A DNA stretch of 64,000 nucleotides from Puccinia triticina (lineage: Eukaryota; Basidiomycota; Pucciniomycetes; Pucciniales; Pucciniaceae), in NCBI RefSeq assembly GCF_026914185.1, contig NC_070562.1, positions 62,001 through 126,000 of the forward strand. The letters are read 5' to 3'. The position numbers were made by a program, and so were the translations under genes. Below the pieces are notes generated by a model. That model was given only the letters and a program-made list of their open reading frames with translations. It was not told where the DNA came from and ran no database searches. This document shows positions 1 to 10,444 of the stretch, piece by piece. Positions within the stretch are counted from its first letter, which is position 1. Every line of letters begins with the position of its first letter.

Positions 1-49
1 CCCGCCTCCACCCACCCCCACCCAGCCACCCCCACCCACCCCCACCACC
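1..49. other. C-rich leader upstream of the fungalysin gene
   Basis: Short CCCACC-type repeats lead directly into the ATG at 50. This is probably 5'UTR or core promoter of the next gene; the rest lies outside the window. Confidence 0.3.
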
Positions 50-3000
50 ATGCTCGCGCCCAAGACCATCCCCCTGCTGCTCTCCTCCCTCCTGCTCATC
101 CAGGCCAGGGACTCCCTCCCGCCCAGCTCGCCCCGCAAGTCGCTCAACTATGGCCCCGAGCTCACCACCCACGCCGCCAGAACATCGCTCTACGCCCACA
201 ACAGCAACAACAACATCCACAGCGAATTCCAAGCTAGCTTGATTCGCTTCAACGCTGCATCCGCCACCTCCCTCCTGCCCATCAAGGACTCCTTCCACCA
301 GGCCGATCCATCCTCCCTCAAACAGTTCGGTGTCAAGATCGCCGCCGAGTTCCTCCACCATCTCCACCCCGCCGCAAGCCTTAGCTTCCAGCTCACCTCT
401 GCCCATATCTCCAAACACACCAGCGTTCTCCACGCCTACTTTGTCCAGACCATCCCGCTCGGTGATCTCGATCACCACCTCAAAGTCCACAACGCTGTCG
501 CCAACCTCAACCTGGATCTGGACCCCCGATCGCCCTCCTTTGGACATGTGCTCAGCCATAGCGACTCGTTCCATCCGATCGTCGAACATCCCTCCTCAAG
601 CAATGCGATCAACTTCCTCAATGCCTTCGAGGATCACCAGGACTCTACCTGCGCCCACCTCAAGAATCAGTTCGATCGCGTCCTGCGATCCCTCTCCTCG
701 AGCCATCAACTACTCAATCAGCAAGTCATGGGTCTGTTCTCTGCCCAGTCGAGTCAGCCCTCGGCCGAGGATGAGAAGAACCTTTTGACCGATTTCAGTG
801 AGGATGAGCTCCGCCTGATTGCCGAGTGTGAGATGTCGAGCGGCGCGAAAAAGCCCATTCGCTCTGACATAGTCGATCCCAGAATCGCCCTCGTCAGCTT
901 CCTCACCTTGGCTGCCGACCCAGAGACAGAGAACCACTTGCGCTCCCGATCTTTGGACGATTTGATCCAGTCGATCGGCATCGCCAAGAAAGCCCCCTCT
1001 TCCTCCTTCCAAGCTACCAGCGACTCGGCCGAAGGGCCTGCTAAAGATGCCCCGATCTTCGAGTTATTCAACGTGCCAGGTGCACTCGGCCCCGACTCGC
1101 TTGATGGTTCATCCGCGTCTAGAGCTACCTCAGCCGAGCTGGCTTGGTTGAGCGTTGATGACGAGCAGTCAGACTCCCAATCCTGCAAACGCGAGCTGAA
1201 GATGGTTTGGAGGTTTGAGTATCGGAGCAACTCCAACTGGTACGAATCCTACGTTGATGCCAGCTCTCCTGGCTTGGTGCCCATGGTGGTCGATTGGGTC
1301 AATGACTTCAGACCTACTAGGTTCGTACATCATACCTCTCCTTCCACTCTCACATCCTCGAGTTGTGCCGTCTGGAATGGTGCACTGATCCCTGCTATGT
1401 CTTTCCAGCGAATTGGCGCCCTCGTACTCTCAGCACATCGCTATTCAAACGGCTCTTACTGAGGAGTTTAAACGCCTCCCGACATCACTCGGATCCCTTG
1501 GTAGGAATCCCTCGCAGCCCAAGTCCGAGGCGGATCTTCCCGTCTTACCCAAAGGGGCTACCGAAGAACGACGGTCGGCTTCATATCGTGTATTCCCCTG
1601 GTCGGTCAATGACCCCACCATGGGCAAGCGCGAGATTGTTGAGGCTCCCTCCGACCCGGTCGCCTCGCCACTTGGCTGGCATACCATCCCACCCACCCAA
1701 CGTATAAGTCAACAACGCGACATCAGTCACTTGTCCGCTGGCTGGTCTCGCCATCTACCTCACCATGGGCTTCGAGCTACCGATAGCCGTGGAAACAACG
1801 TCTATGCGCAAGAAAACTGGGAGGGATTGGATAACTGGGAGGCCAACTACCGACCCAACGGTACCGATGACCTCCAGTTTCACTTTCACTTGGGCTGGAA
1901 TCATACTCATAGCCCGACTGAGACCCACATCAATCCTAAACGGTACATCGACGCTGCGATCAGTGAATTGTTTTTTACGTGTAATGAAGTAAGTGATGGC
2001 CTATCTTATAAGCCATCTGGTCGATTCTAACTTGGTGGCTTGGCTTTCGTTGGTAGTATCACGACCTGACTTACCTCTACGGATTCGATGAAGGTATGTG
2101 ATTCACTTTATCCTGTTTTTTTTCCCATGGTGATTCCGATTATTGATCTAATTGCCATCTCAACCCCAGAATCTGGAAACTTCCAACAACACAATTTCGA
2201 TCGAGGCGGCAAAGGTAATGACGCTGTGATTGCAAATGCCCAAGACGGATCTGGATGTGAGTTCGGTTGTCCTGGCATTGTAACAATTGGTTAAACTGAT
2301 TTGATCCCCCCCCCCCCCCACCGCATTAGACAATAATGCCAATTTCGCTACTCCTCGTAAGTTGACTCAACTCCATTTACGCTCGCGCTGCAAATCCCGG
2401 TGCTGATGGCAACTGCTCTACAGCTGACGGCCGCAATGGTCGCATGAGAATGTATATTTGGAATGGTGCTGAGCCATGGCGTGATGGTGATCTTGAAGCC
2501 GGGATCGTTATCCATGGTGAGTGAGATGATCAAGTAGAGGATATTGTTCTTCACAAAATATTTAATGTCGGTTGGCTGCCAGAATACTCCCACGGTGTCA
2601 GCATTCGTTTGACTGGTGGACCGGCAAACAGTGGATGTCTTGGTTGGGGAGAATCGGGCGGTATGGGCGAAGGTGTGTGAAATGGCCTTCATCAGATCCT
2701 ACCCCCTCTTCCGCTTACCCCGCAGCTAATCAAGAGAGGACATCCGTTTTCTTGCAGGTTGGGGCGATTTCTTCGCAACTCTGATCAGAATGCACAAATC
2801 GAAGCCGGTTGATTTTACTATGGGAGAATGGGCCAGTGGGGTCAAGGGGGGGATCCGAAAGTACAAGGTGAGGAACCCATCGATCGAGTCTTCGTAATTT
2901 TTGGCGTATTATTAACGACCTTGCATGTTTATTTTCTCAGTATTCATTGGACAACAAGATCAATCCGGAAACCTATCAGACTCTTGACAAGCCTGGGTAC

Positions 3001-3504
3001 TGGGGTGTTCATGCGATTGGAGAAGTCTGGGCTGAAATGCTTTTTACTGTTGCTGAAGAGTTGATTGCGAAGCACGGCTTTCAACCAAGTCGTGAGTACA
3101 TATTTATTGGAGAATTACTATTTGTTTCAGTTTGCGTTGGACCTGACTGCCTTCTTGACCCGTTTGCAGTGTTCCCGCCCACGGGCGAGACGGATGAGGA
3201 TGGCTTTTACAAGGTGTCCAAATTGAGTGGCAAGAAGGTTCCCAAACATGGCAACACGTTAATCTTCCAACTGGTGTTGGATGGAATGAAGATCCAACCC
3301 TGTCGCCCCGGCTTCTTTGATGCCCGTAATGCGATCTTGGAAGCCGACTCGATCTTGACTGGGGGTGAGAACCAGTGCGAGATTTGGAAAGGATTCTCTC
3401 AACGTGGCTTGGGACCCAAGGCCGCCATCAAAGGAAACACTCCTTGGGGCGGCGGTATTCGTACCGATGATTTTTCTCTTCCCCACGGTGTTTGCGAACC
3501 TTGA
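50..3504 (+). CDS. Secreted metalloprotease, peptidase family M36 (fungalysin), 10 exons
   Basis: Fungalysin is a secreted zinc endopeptidase made as a zymogen. Exons read in frame: 50-1320, 1409-1988, 2057-2093, 2170-2256, 2330-2356, 2424-2516, 2583-2672, 2758-2867, 2941-3091 and 3170-3504, giving 926 residues; all introns are GT-AG. The start at 50 is chosen because it begins a signal peptide (hydrophobic run, residues about 6-17). An FTP-type propeptide follows (about 30-440, with NWYE and VVDWV motifs near its end), then the M36 catalytic domain starting around [11 protein letters not shown]. The zinc motif HEYSH is at about residues 698-702, with the Glu codon itself split by the 2517-2582 intron. 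The third ligand region GGMGEGW has its Glu near 728. The C-terminal family signatures NQCEIWKGF and RGLGPKA are present. All key residues are intact. It is longer than ascomycete fungalysins because of an acidic/Ser-rich propeptide insert. No frameshift is seen, so it is probably functional. Exon borders were set by eye. Confidence 0.93.
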
Positions 3505-5078
3505 TCCTGGAAATATCTGGGATCTCGTCCTATCAAAAACTTTTTTTTGTCTCTCATGCATTTCTAAGCCACTTTCCTTTTTTCATCTCACGCAACCGCT
3601 AGCATGGATCCCTCAAACAATCATCACAGGTTTCAAGATCCGCTACAAATGCTGACCGATCAAACCGGATCTTCAAGCAGGCGAATGTTGTTGTACACAG
3701 TCTTTGTAAAACCACGATTGATAGCTCTCATCTCTCTATTGATTGTGTTCAATTATTTCTTTCTCTTTTGTGAATATTTCTCCTTACTATCATTCACAGT
3801 ACATAAATATGTACATATTTACTACATTGTTGTTTTCCTAGAAATTTCTGACCCTGCTCGTCCCTTTGATCAATTTCTCCTGGGATGCAATGTTCAGATC
3901 ATCCTTTCTCGCAGTGTGAAGAGCACATCCCTACAACCATTTTGCCTTAAACTTAGTCAGTCCCTCTTCTGCCTCCTCCACAGAGACCCTGCCGGGCTCT
4001 CCTCCAGAAAAGCTTTGTTAAGCTCGATTTTGCCTCGCTTTGCATAAGCTCCAAGTGCTGAATCCGCGAGGGTAGGCGAGGATGCTGGTGTCCTGCAAGC
4101 TCGAGTACATAAAGTTCGAAATTCCAACCAAGTCCCACGCTGCTGCGAGTTCAGCCTACCCCCAGGGGCCCAAAGTCTCGAGGGACTGTGTTCAGTCGGG
4201 GTAAGATCCATTTGCATCACAATGCCCATCTTGTCTTCTGGTCGATAACAATGCTGCTCTGCGTCCATGGTGAGAGATTTGGTTGTGAGCACGTCAGATG
4301 GGGGCACTATCCAGGCCGGCTTTCAATTCGCTGTTGAACGGGACCGGTGATGAATACGCTGTGACTTCTTCTCAATCTGCTCAAGGTGGTCCCACTGGGA
4401 AATTCACCCCTCTTTCTTCATGGACCATGTGAATGTAGGACCTGATACCAACGAGACAAGAAACCGATTTTACCCGCTGCGCCTATACCAAACATTCATG
4501 GTGATTAGATGACAAAGCGGCTTGGTTGCTCTCAAAAAGAATATTCTTCATTACGGACTTGGACCCTTATAGCGTTAGCTGGGGAATGCCCGAGCCTACA
4601 TCGATATCACCCTCCAGCTCACATGATGTTGGTGCTTCCGCTTTGTGGCGCAGGCCGGAAAAAAAAAAATCGGCCCACGTTTCCAGATGGTGATCGAGTC
4701 AAATTATCTAGGCCTCTCTCTGTTCGACATCTGGACTGCAAAGTATTTTCGACACTTGAGAGTAAATCCACGTGCAATCGATCGCGCAAGACCATTCGCT
4801 GACTGAAAGGGTTGTGTTCTTCAATTTTTACTCACCCAGATCACCTCATGAATTTCTATAAGTTTGAGCCCCGACAAGTTGGACATCGCTTCAAGTGTAG
4901 CCAACTCCTGAAGGACCACTCAACCATCCATCTGCATTGTAACAGGCTTGGTAAGAGTTTTCCATTACTGATTCAATTTTGAACTTCGCTAACCTTTTCA
5001 CCGCCAATGAAAGCAAAAGTTTTCAGCTTTCCATACCCTCTTTATCATTATTCATTCGTTTTACAACTACACACCATC
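3505..5078. other. Intergenic region without recognisable gene
   Basis: This is 1.57 kb between the protease stop and the next start. The first 350 bases are T/pyrimidine-rich and look like 3'UTR. I looked for relics around 4080-4510 on both strands and found only short frames with no motif I recognise. Nothing is annotated here. Confidence 0.4.
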
Positions 5079-5986
5079 ATGCGTGTATCATCTTGCTTCA
5101 TTTCTGCCGTGATTTTACTCGGTAAGTCAGCACTATATAGTGGACCTCGTTGTCATTTTCCAAGGGATAATGAGACTATTGATATTGAATTTCTAATTCT
5201 CTTATAGCCGGTCAATCGCAGTCTGCCCCGATCTTTGGCCTGGATGGCGGGCTTTTGAGCACTAACGATCAGCTCCTCGGCGGCCTAACACACACCGTCA
5301 ATGCGCTTCCCGTCACGGGTGAATTGACTCACGGTTTGCTCGGAGTGTCTAATGATGGTTCCACTGAGGCACGTTCCACTGACGGCTTACTTGGAGAATC
5401 GAAATTGGAGGATGTCCTTAACGCCCCGAAAACCAACAGCTTGCTCGGAGGCTCCCAATCTGGTGGATTATTAAATCTTTCTGGATACGACGGCGGCTCT
5501 TCTCTCCTCAAGACACATGGTCTATTGGGCGAATCGTCACTCAGAAAGCGAATCAGCCTGCCCTTAATTGGCGAACTGGGAAGCTTCAATGGATTTGCAT
5601 CTAAAGCAAAATCGATAACTTCCAGCGTAGGTTCTAAGCTCGGTGGGCTTCTCCGCAGGCGTGATACCCGCTCGAGTTTGCCTTCGTTGAACTCCGTGCT
5701 CAGCAAGATACCGGGCGTGGGCTACCTACCGGGTGTGCCTAACATCCCAGCTCTCAGCAGCTTGCCGGGCATCAGCGACATCCCCGGGCTCAACCTCGTC
5801 CCTGGTCTTGGGAGCACAACGGCTGCCAGCGGCCTCGGTGCTACCGTCACCCGCATAGCTACCACCCACGAGAGAGCTACGATGGCTACCCTGACTGACG
5901 GCCCTGCGCAAGGCATAAACACGGCATTTACTGGGTTCTTCGGTGGCTTGAGCCAGGTCCCTGTCACTTTGGACAACTTCTTTTGA
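5079..5986 (+). CDS. Small secreted repeat protein, candidate effector or processed precursor
   Basis: Exon 1 is 5079-5121 and exon 2 is 5208-5986 (donor GTAAGT, acceptor TTATAG), giving 273 residues. The ATG at 5079 is chosen because it starts a signal peptide (MRVSSCFISAVILL) with a likely cut near AGQSQSA. The mature part has one region of imperfect repeats built on GLLG(E/V)S spaced about 17-27 residues, then two dibasic sites (LRKR and LLRRR). A Pro/Gly region follows, with LPG(V/I) and IPG steps about every 8-9 residues, ending in LDNFF. It has no Cys beyond the signal peptide. I do not recognise a family. The dibasic sites suggest Kex2-type cleavage in the secretory path, which is inference. 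Secreted Gly-rich repeat proteins in fungi may be wall-associated, repellent-like, or effectors. Confidence 0.75.
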
Positions 5987-6491
5987 GGTCTTCTGAGGGA
6001 AACCCAAATGTCAGTGTCCGCGTTTGAATTTAACTAGATGCAAAGAAAACTCACGTGTGCTTTCGAATCTAACTATCTTCCAGCTGACAAATTCCCAGAG
6101 GCTCGGCCACGGCAGCAATGTCTTTATCACAATGACATACCGTGTACAACTTGCGCCCATGAGCTTCCGAACTGAAAATTTCGTCCAAACCGATCTCATT
6201 ACTATATGGCTTGTCATAAGAACACTCGATCATTTCATCTAAATATCACATGAGCTATCCAATTCCTCAACGTTACACCCACACTGTCGTAACCGGAGAT
6301 TATTTATTTTAGAGATCTTTGCAAGCCTGGCAGTTAAATTACTACTTACATTGACCATTTCCTACACGCAATTGTTAAAGATACATTTGTTCATCCTACA
6401 CAAAGCCCTCTCCCCCTCACTGTAAGTGGGAAGCGTAACTGCTGTTACCCAGATAATTAAGGTGAACAAAGCGTGCGTTCATCGAGGGTGA
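5987..6491. other. Intergenic, nothing recognised
   Basis: About 500 bases downstream of the secreted protein, AT-rich with scattered stops. No motif seen. Confidence 0.35.
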
Positions 6492-6665
6492 CCAGTAATA
6501 ATCACTATGGGCTGTAAAGCTTCGTATAATTAGTGCACCGAATGGCAATTAGCCCACTCCCAGCCTTATTTTAAAGTGCCAGTAATAATCACTGTGAGCT
6601 GTAAAGCTTCGTATAATTAGTGCACCGATTGGCAATTAGCCCACTCCCAGCCTTAATTTAAAGTG
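6492..6665 (+). repeat. Tandem duplication, two 87-bp units
   Basis: Units 6492-6578 and 6579-6665 lie head to tail, both running from CCAGTAATAATCACT to TTAAAGTG with only a few substitutions. This is a recent local duplication with no coding content. Confidence 0.9.
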
Positions 6666-6965
6666 ATTGTGACTTGAGTAACGTTGAAGCAAGTTGCATG
6701 TTGATTTATAATGTTTCTTGTTTACAAAAGCTTTGCCATTTTGCACGTCCATGAATCCCAACTCGTTAATTATGAGGACACAATCTATTTGTTGAAGTCT
6801 GTATCTGATTGTATGTATGTACAGTGACTGCGCATGCACCCTGCATTATGGGGGAGATGAATCTAGCCTAAGCAATTCTGCTTTGGTAGAATCACCATGG
6901 TTATCTACACACAAAAAAAATGGTCAAGTACGTATCCTCCCACCCAGCCGCGGGCGGATCTCATC

Positions 6966-7010
6966 CAGTATGACCAATACCAATCGCCGGCGCGGGTATT
7001 GGTCATACTG
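6966..7010. repeat. Perfect 16-bp palindrome with 13-nt loop
   Basis: Arms 6966-6981 (CAGTATGACCAATACC) and 6995-7010 are exact reverse complements around a GC-rich loop. It could form a hairpin or be the relic of a MITE. The copies of TGACC/GGTCA nearby connect it to the motif array that follows. Confidence 0.85.
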
Positions 7011-7014
7011 AAAC

Positions 7015-7560
7015 GGACCAGAATGGCCGGAACAAAATGTCCATTGAGGGGAGTAGTTTGATCCCTTCTCAATGACCGGTCGGGGTCAGCCATCGACGGC
7101 TTGGTTGGTGAGTTGTTCTTGAAGGCCGGATGGCAGGTCGCGAAGGGAGTGTGTACCTGACAATGATCAAGACAAGGTTCACACTCCCTTCAATGACCGG
7201 AATAGACGGGCCATCGATGGGAGTGTGTACCTCCTCTTGATGGCCGGCTATCGAGTAGTGTGTTGCTCTCGATGACCTGTACAAGCGCCGGCCATTGAAA
7301 GGACATTTCGCACTCCTTTCGATGGCCGGATGTACGAGAAAGTAGATTATACACACCCGGCATCAAGAGCTCTTCAGCCTTGATGACCGGTACGGACCAG
7401 CTACCCGGCCATCGAGCGTGATCGCCGACACATGCTGACACATATGTAGATGAGCGCCGAGCGGTACAACCGGCCACGGGGAGGGGTAACATACAAGTCC
7501 CCTCGATGGCCAAGTTGTTCCGGTCATTGAGCCTCGATGACTGGTCCGTTCCAGCAGTTA
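7015..7560. repeat. Array of short diverged CGATGGCCGG / CAATGACCGG motifs in both orientations
   Basis: Between 7015 and 7560 the decamer family (T/A)GA(T/C)(G/C)(G/A)CCGG recurs about a dozen times in both orientations (for example 7071-7080, 7191-7200, 7239-7248, 7381-7390). It is often flanked by GGGAGTGTG(T)AC. Spacing is irregular. There is no sustained ORF; frames on the minus strand simply read through the repeats. It resembles the subterminal repeat region of a DNA transposon, but no element ends were found. Confidence 0.6.
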
Positions 7561-7978
7561 AAGCACCCGCTTCCCGGGGAGGCTACTCGGCATGTCGGTT
7601 GCTTTTTTTTTGTTGCACTTTTTTTTTGCTGTTGTTGCAAATCCACAACCAAATTAAATTGGTGATCTTTGTTTAGGCTACATTCAGGTTCGCTGCATTA
7701 TGGCAGCAGGCGCGCGTTTTCCTGGGCAGACGCGTCCGTTGGCAGTGGCTGGACTCCTGCGCCGCGCCCGCCGGTGTCCAACTGTCGCGCCAGCTCGCCT
7801 CAATCCCTGTTGACCATCTCCACCACCAACCAACCACCAACGGAATATATAGCAACGAACAGATACATCATACACGACTACCAAACGACAGACATACGCA
7901 GGAGACATCCGGGGCAGTCCTCCATCTCATCACCCACTCCGACTCACGCTCGTCCCCCACGGGATATTCTATTCCAGG
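7561..7978 (+). promoter_or_regulatory. Upstream region and 5'UTR of the rad21-like gene
   Basis: This stretch holds T-runs (7603-7627) and then a C/A-rich stretch (7810-7975) typical of a fungal 5'UTR. A TATATA at 7846-7851 is the only TATA-like site. There is no upstream in-frame extension of the gene. Confidence 0.35.
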
Positions 7979-10444
7979 ATGTTTTTCTCATCGGAGATGC
8001 TCTCGAAGCGAGGGCCACTGGCTAAGGTCTGTCTTACATTCACCATCCCACTGCCACCGAGACTGACTTGTCAATGAATTCTCTTGATCACTTTCAGGTT
8101 TGGCTGGCAGCCCATGTAGAACGCAAAGTCTCGAAAGCTCAAACCCTTCAAACATCCATCCCCAGCACTGTCACCGTCATCCTCGAACCTGCTTCGACGA
8201 TGGTCTCGGCTCCTCCCATGGCCCTGCGTCTCTCTGGCCAACTCTTACTTGGAATAGCGCGGATCTACAGCAAGCAAGCCAAATATCTGCTTGAAGATTG
8301 TAGCGAAGCATCGGATAAGATCCGGACCGCCTTTCGCTCGGAAACCATTCAGGCTATGATGGACGAACCAGCTCGGGAAGACCATCTAATCCTACAGGTC
8401 CAACCTAATGTCACCGGGCGTGATGCAATCAATCTCAGAAGTGCTGCCAACCGAGACCTGTTTGATTTTGAGCTCGAGTTTGGAGAAGGCTTCGGTTACG
8501 GCTTTGGGGAAGGCTGGGAAGACTTAAATCAACCGAATGGAGCTAGTGAGATCGTACCCATCGTCAGCACGAGTAGGTCGAGGATTGACGGCAATATTGG
8601 TGATATCACTTTGACTGAGCACCAACCCTTCATGCCTGGTGGCGATCAACCGGAGGATAGACTGGATGACCTTGGAGAAGAAGATATGAACTTGATGGGC
8701 GAGGGCGCCCCGCTCGACCTCGGTCTGGTCTCCGAGACCGAAGGTTTAGAATCTGAAGCTAGAACCCACAGAAAAAATCGCCAAACACGCGACGGTTCCG
8801 CCGTTGATGATGAGAGACAAGTAGCTGATGATACCATGGAGATGGAAGTAGGTCGTGATGCGCCAGGAACAGCTGATAGACGTAGTGCTCGGGATTCGTT
8901 GGTGCCGGGACAACTGGGTGATCTATCGGTTGACAAGAGCTATGATATGCCTTCCGGGATGGGTGATATGAGCTTTGATCTTGGAGGCCCCGCTCCTGGC
9001 TTCGAACCGGCCGGTCTGGATGTGGAACCTGGCGTCGATCTTGGTTTACATGAAAACCAAGATACAGGCATGCAAGATATCACGATGGCCGATGGTCAAG
9101 ACGTTGCGGCAGGTGGTAAGATCAGTTTCATTTAATGCTGCGTGCCAATAGTTGATGGTCAAACAGTATTAACCGTGCTTTGACTGCCTTCGGAATTAGA
9201 TGGTCAAATGACTCCCCGGGCCACAACACCTGTACCCAACCCCATGCTCGATCAAGTTGATGTTACCCCTCGTACCTCTCATCACCTTGCGCCCCACCTC
9301 ACTTCCCCAGCTGTAGGACCAGAGGGGGCTGATCAACAGCCACCCAGGAAGAAGACAAAGCATCAACTAGTCGATCGCGTCACCGAGCTTACCGGGGGAG
9401 ACCATCTCTCCTCTTCGTTCAACACGGGTATCAACCAGCAAAGTACTCTCGATCCACCTAGATTCTTACCAAAAGATCGTTACCAACTTCAACATCATCG
9501 CTTGATGCTCGACCCCTCGTGTCACGAATTTCTACCCAAACTTCTTGATGTTGATGGCGAGAGCTGGCTGATGGCTGCCCCAGCGGGACTTTGTAAAGAG
9601 TTGCAAGAATTATTCAAGTTTCCGGCTAAGGCCAGCGCGTTGTCAGCGCGAGGACAGGGTACGAAGAGACTTCGAGACGATGAACCGGAACGAGAAGAGC
9701 TGGGAAGTGAACACGGCAGGCGGGCACATAGTGTTGGATTTGGAGAAGGGGATTTCAGCCGGATCGATACCGTTGGGGACGAGACCTTTGATTTGATGGG
9801 TCACCGAGAGGACGACCAGGGAGGACTGTTCGGAGCAGACGACGGTTTCCAATTCGAGTTGCCCGATAAATCACACGCCGAACAAGAATCATCCGCGCCC
9901 AACGATCCGCTGCAACCAATCGAAGGACCTGAAGCTGATTTAGACCAACCTCTCCCGCCATTACCTGCTGAGCCAGAGGTCCGGCGGCAAAGGGCCGAAG
10001 GAGAATCTTCAAAGTTGGACGTGTTCGATGACTCAGGTGATCTTCAATCCCTAACTCAAGCCGTCGAGTCAGCCGAGATACCCGGAACAGCAAGTCGAAC
10101 CAAGTGGAGTAGGAATACTGTCAAGGCTCTTACGGTCTTGAAGACTGAGCTCGCAGACGGACCTCCGATGCTCAAATTTAAAGAAGTATCCGATAAAGTA
10201 AGTACACTCCCTCCCTTCCTGACAGCGATTCCTACAAGCCCCCAAAACACTAACACCTCTCATCATCATCATCATTTTCTCTCAACCTCAGGCAAGCAGA
10301 CGAGCTGGCGCTGCTTTCTTTTTCGAACTGTTGGTCTTGGGTACCAGAGATTGTTTAAAACTCAGTCAATCCGAACCGTTTGGGGAGATTGAAGTCGAGA
10401 GTCAAGATCGATTATGGGAAGTTTTGGAAGAGCAAGCCATTTAA
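7979..10444 (+). CDS. rad21: Cohesin subunit, alpha-kleisin Rad21/Scc1
   Basis: The kleisin closes the SMC1-SMC3 ring that holds sister chromatids together and is cut by separase at anaphase. Exons are 7979-8026, 8098-9115, 9200-10197 and 10292-10444, all GT-AG and in frame, giving 738 residues. The N-terminal Rad21/Rec8 domain is unmistakable (MFFSSEMLSKRGPLAKVW across the first intron, then LRLSGQLLLGIARIYSKQAKYLLEDC, here described by position, residues about 1-100). The middle is long, acidic and disordered. The C-terminal winged-helix domain spans the last intron: LKFKEVSDK, then ASRRAGAAFFFELLVL and EPFGEIEV. The short start exon of 16 codons is supported by the invariant MFxSxxxLSKxGPLAKVW start. 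The mitotic Rad21 paralogue is favoured over meiotic Rec8 by these motifs. No breaks are seen. Confidence 0.95.

Noticed and set aside
4080..4510. Possible decayed secreted enzyme gene
   Set aside because: Short matching-looking stretches only; no motif held up in any frame.
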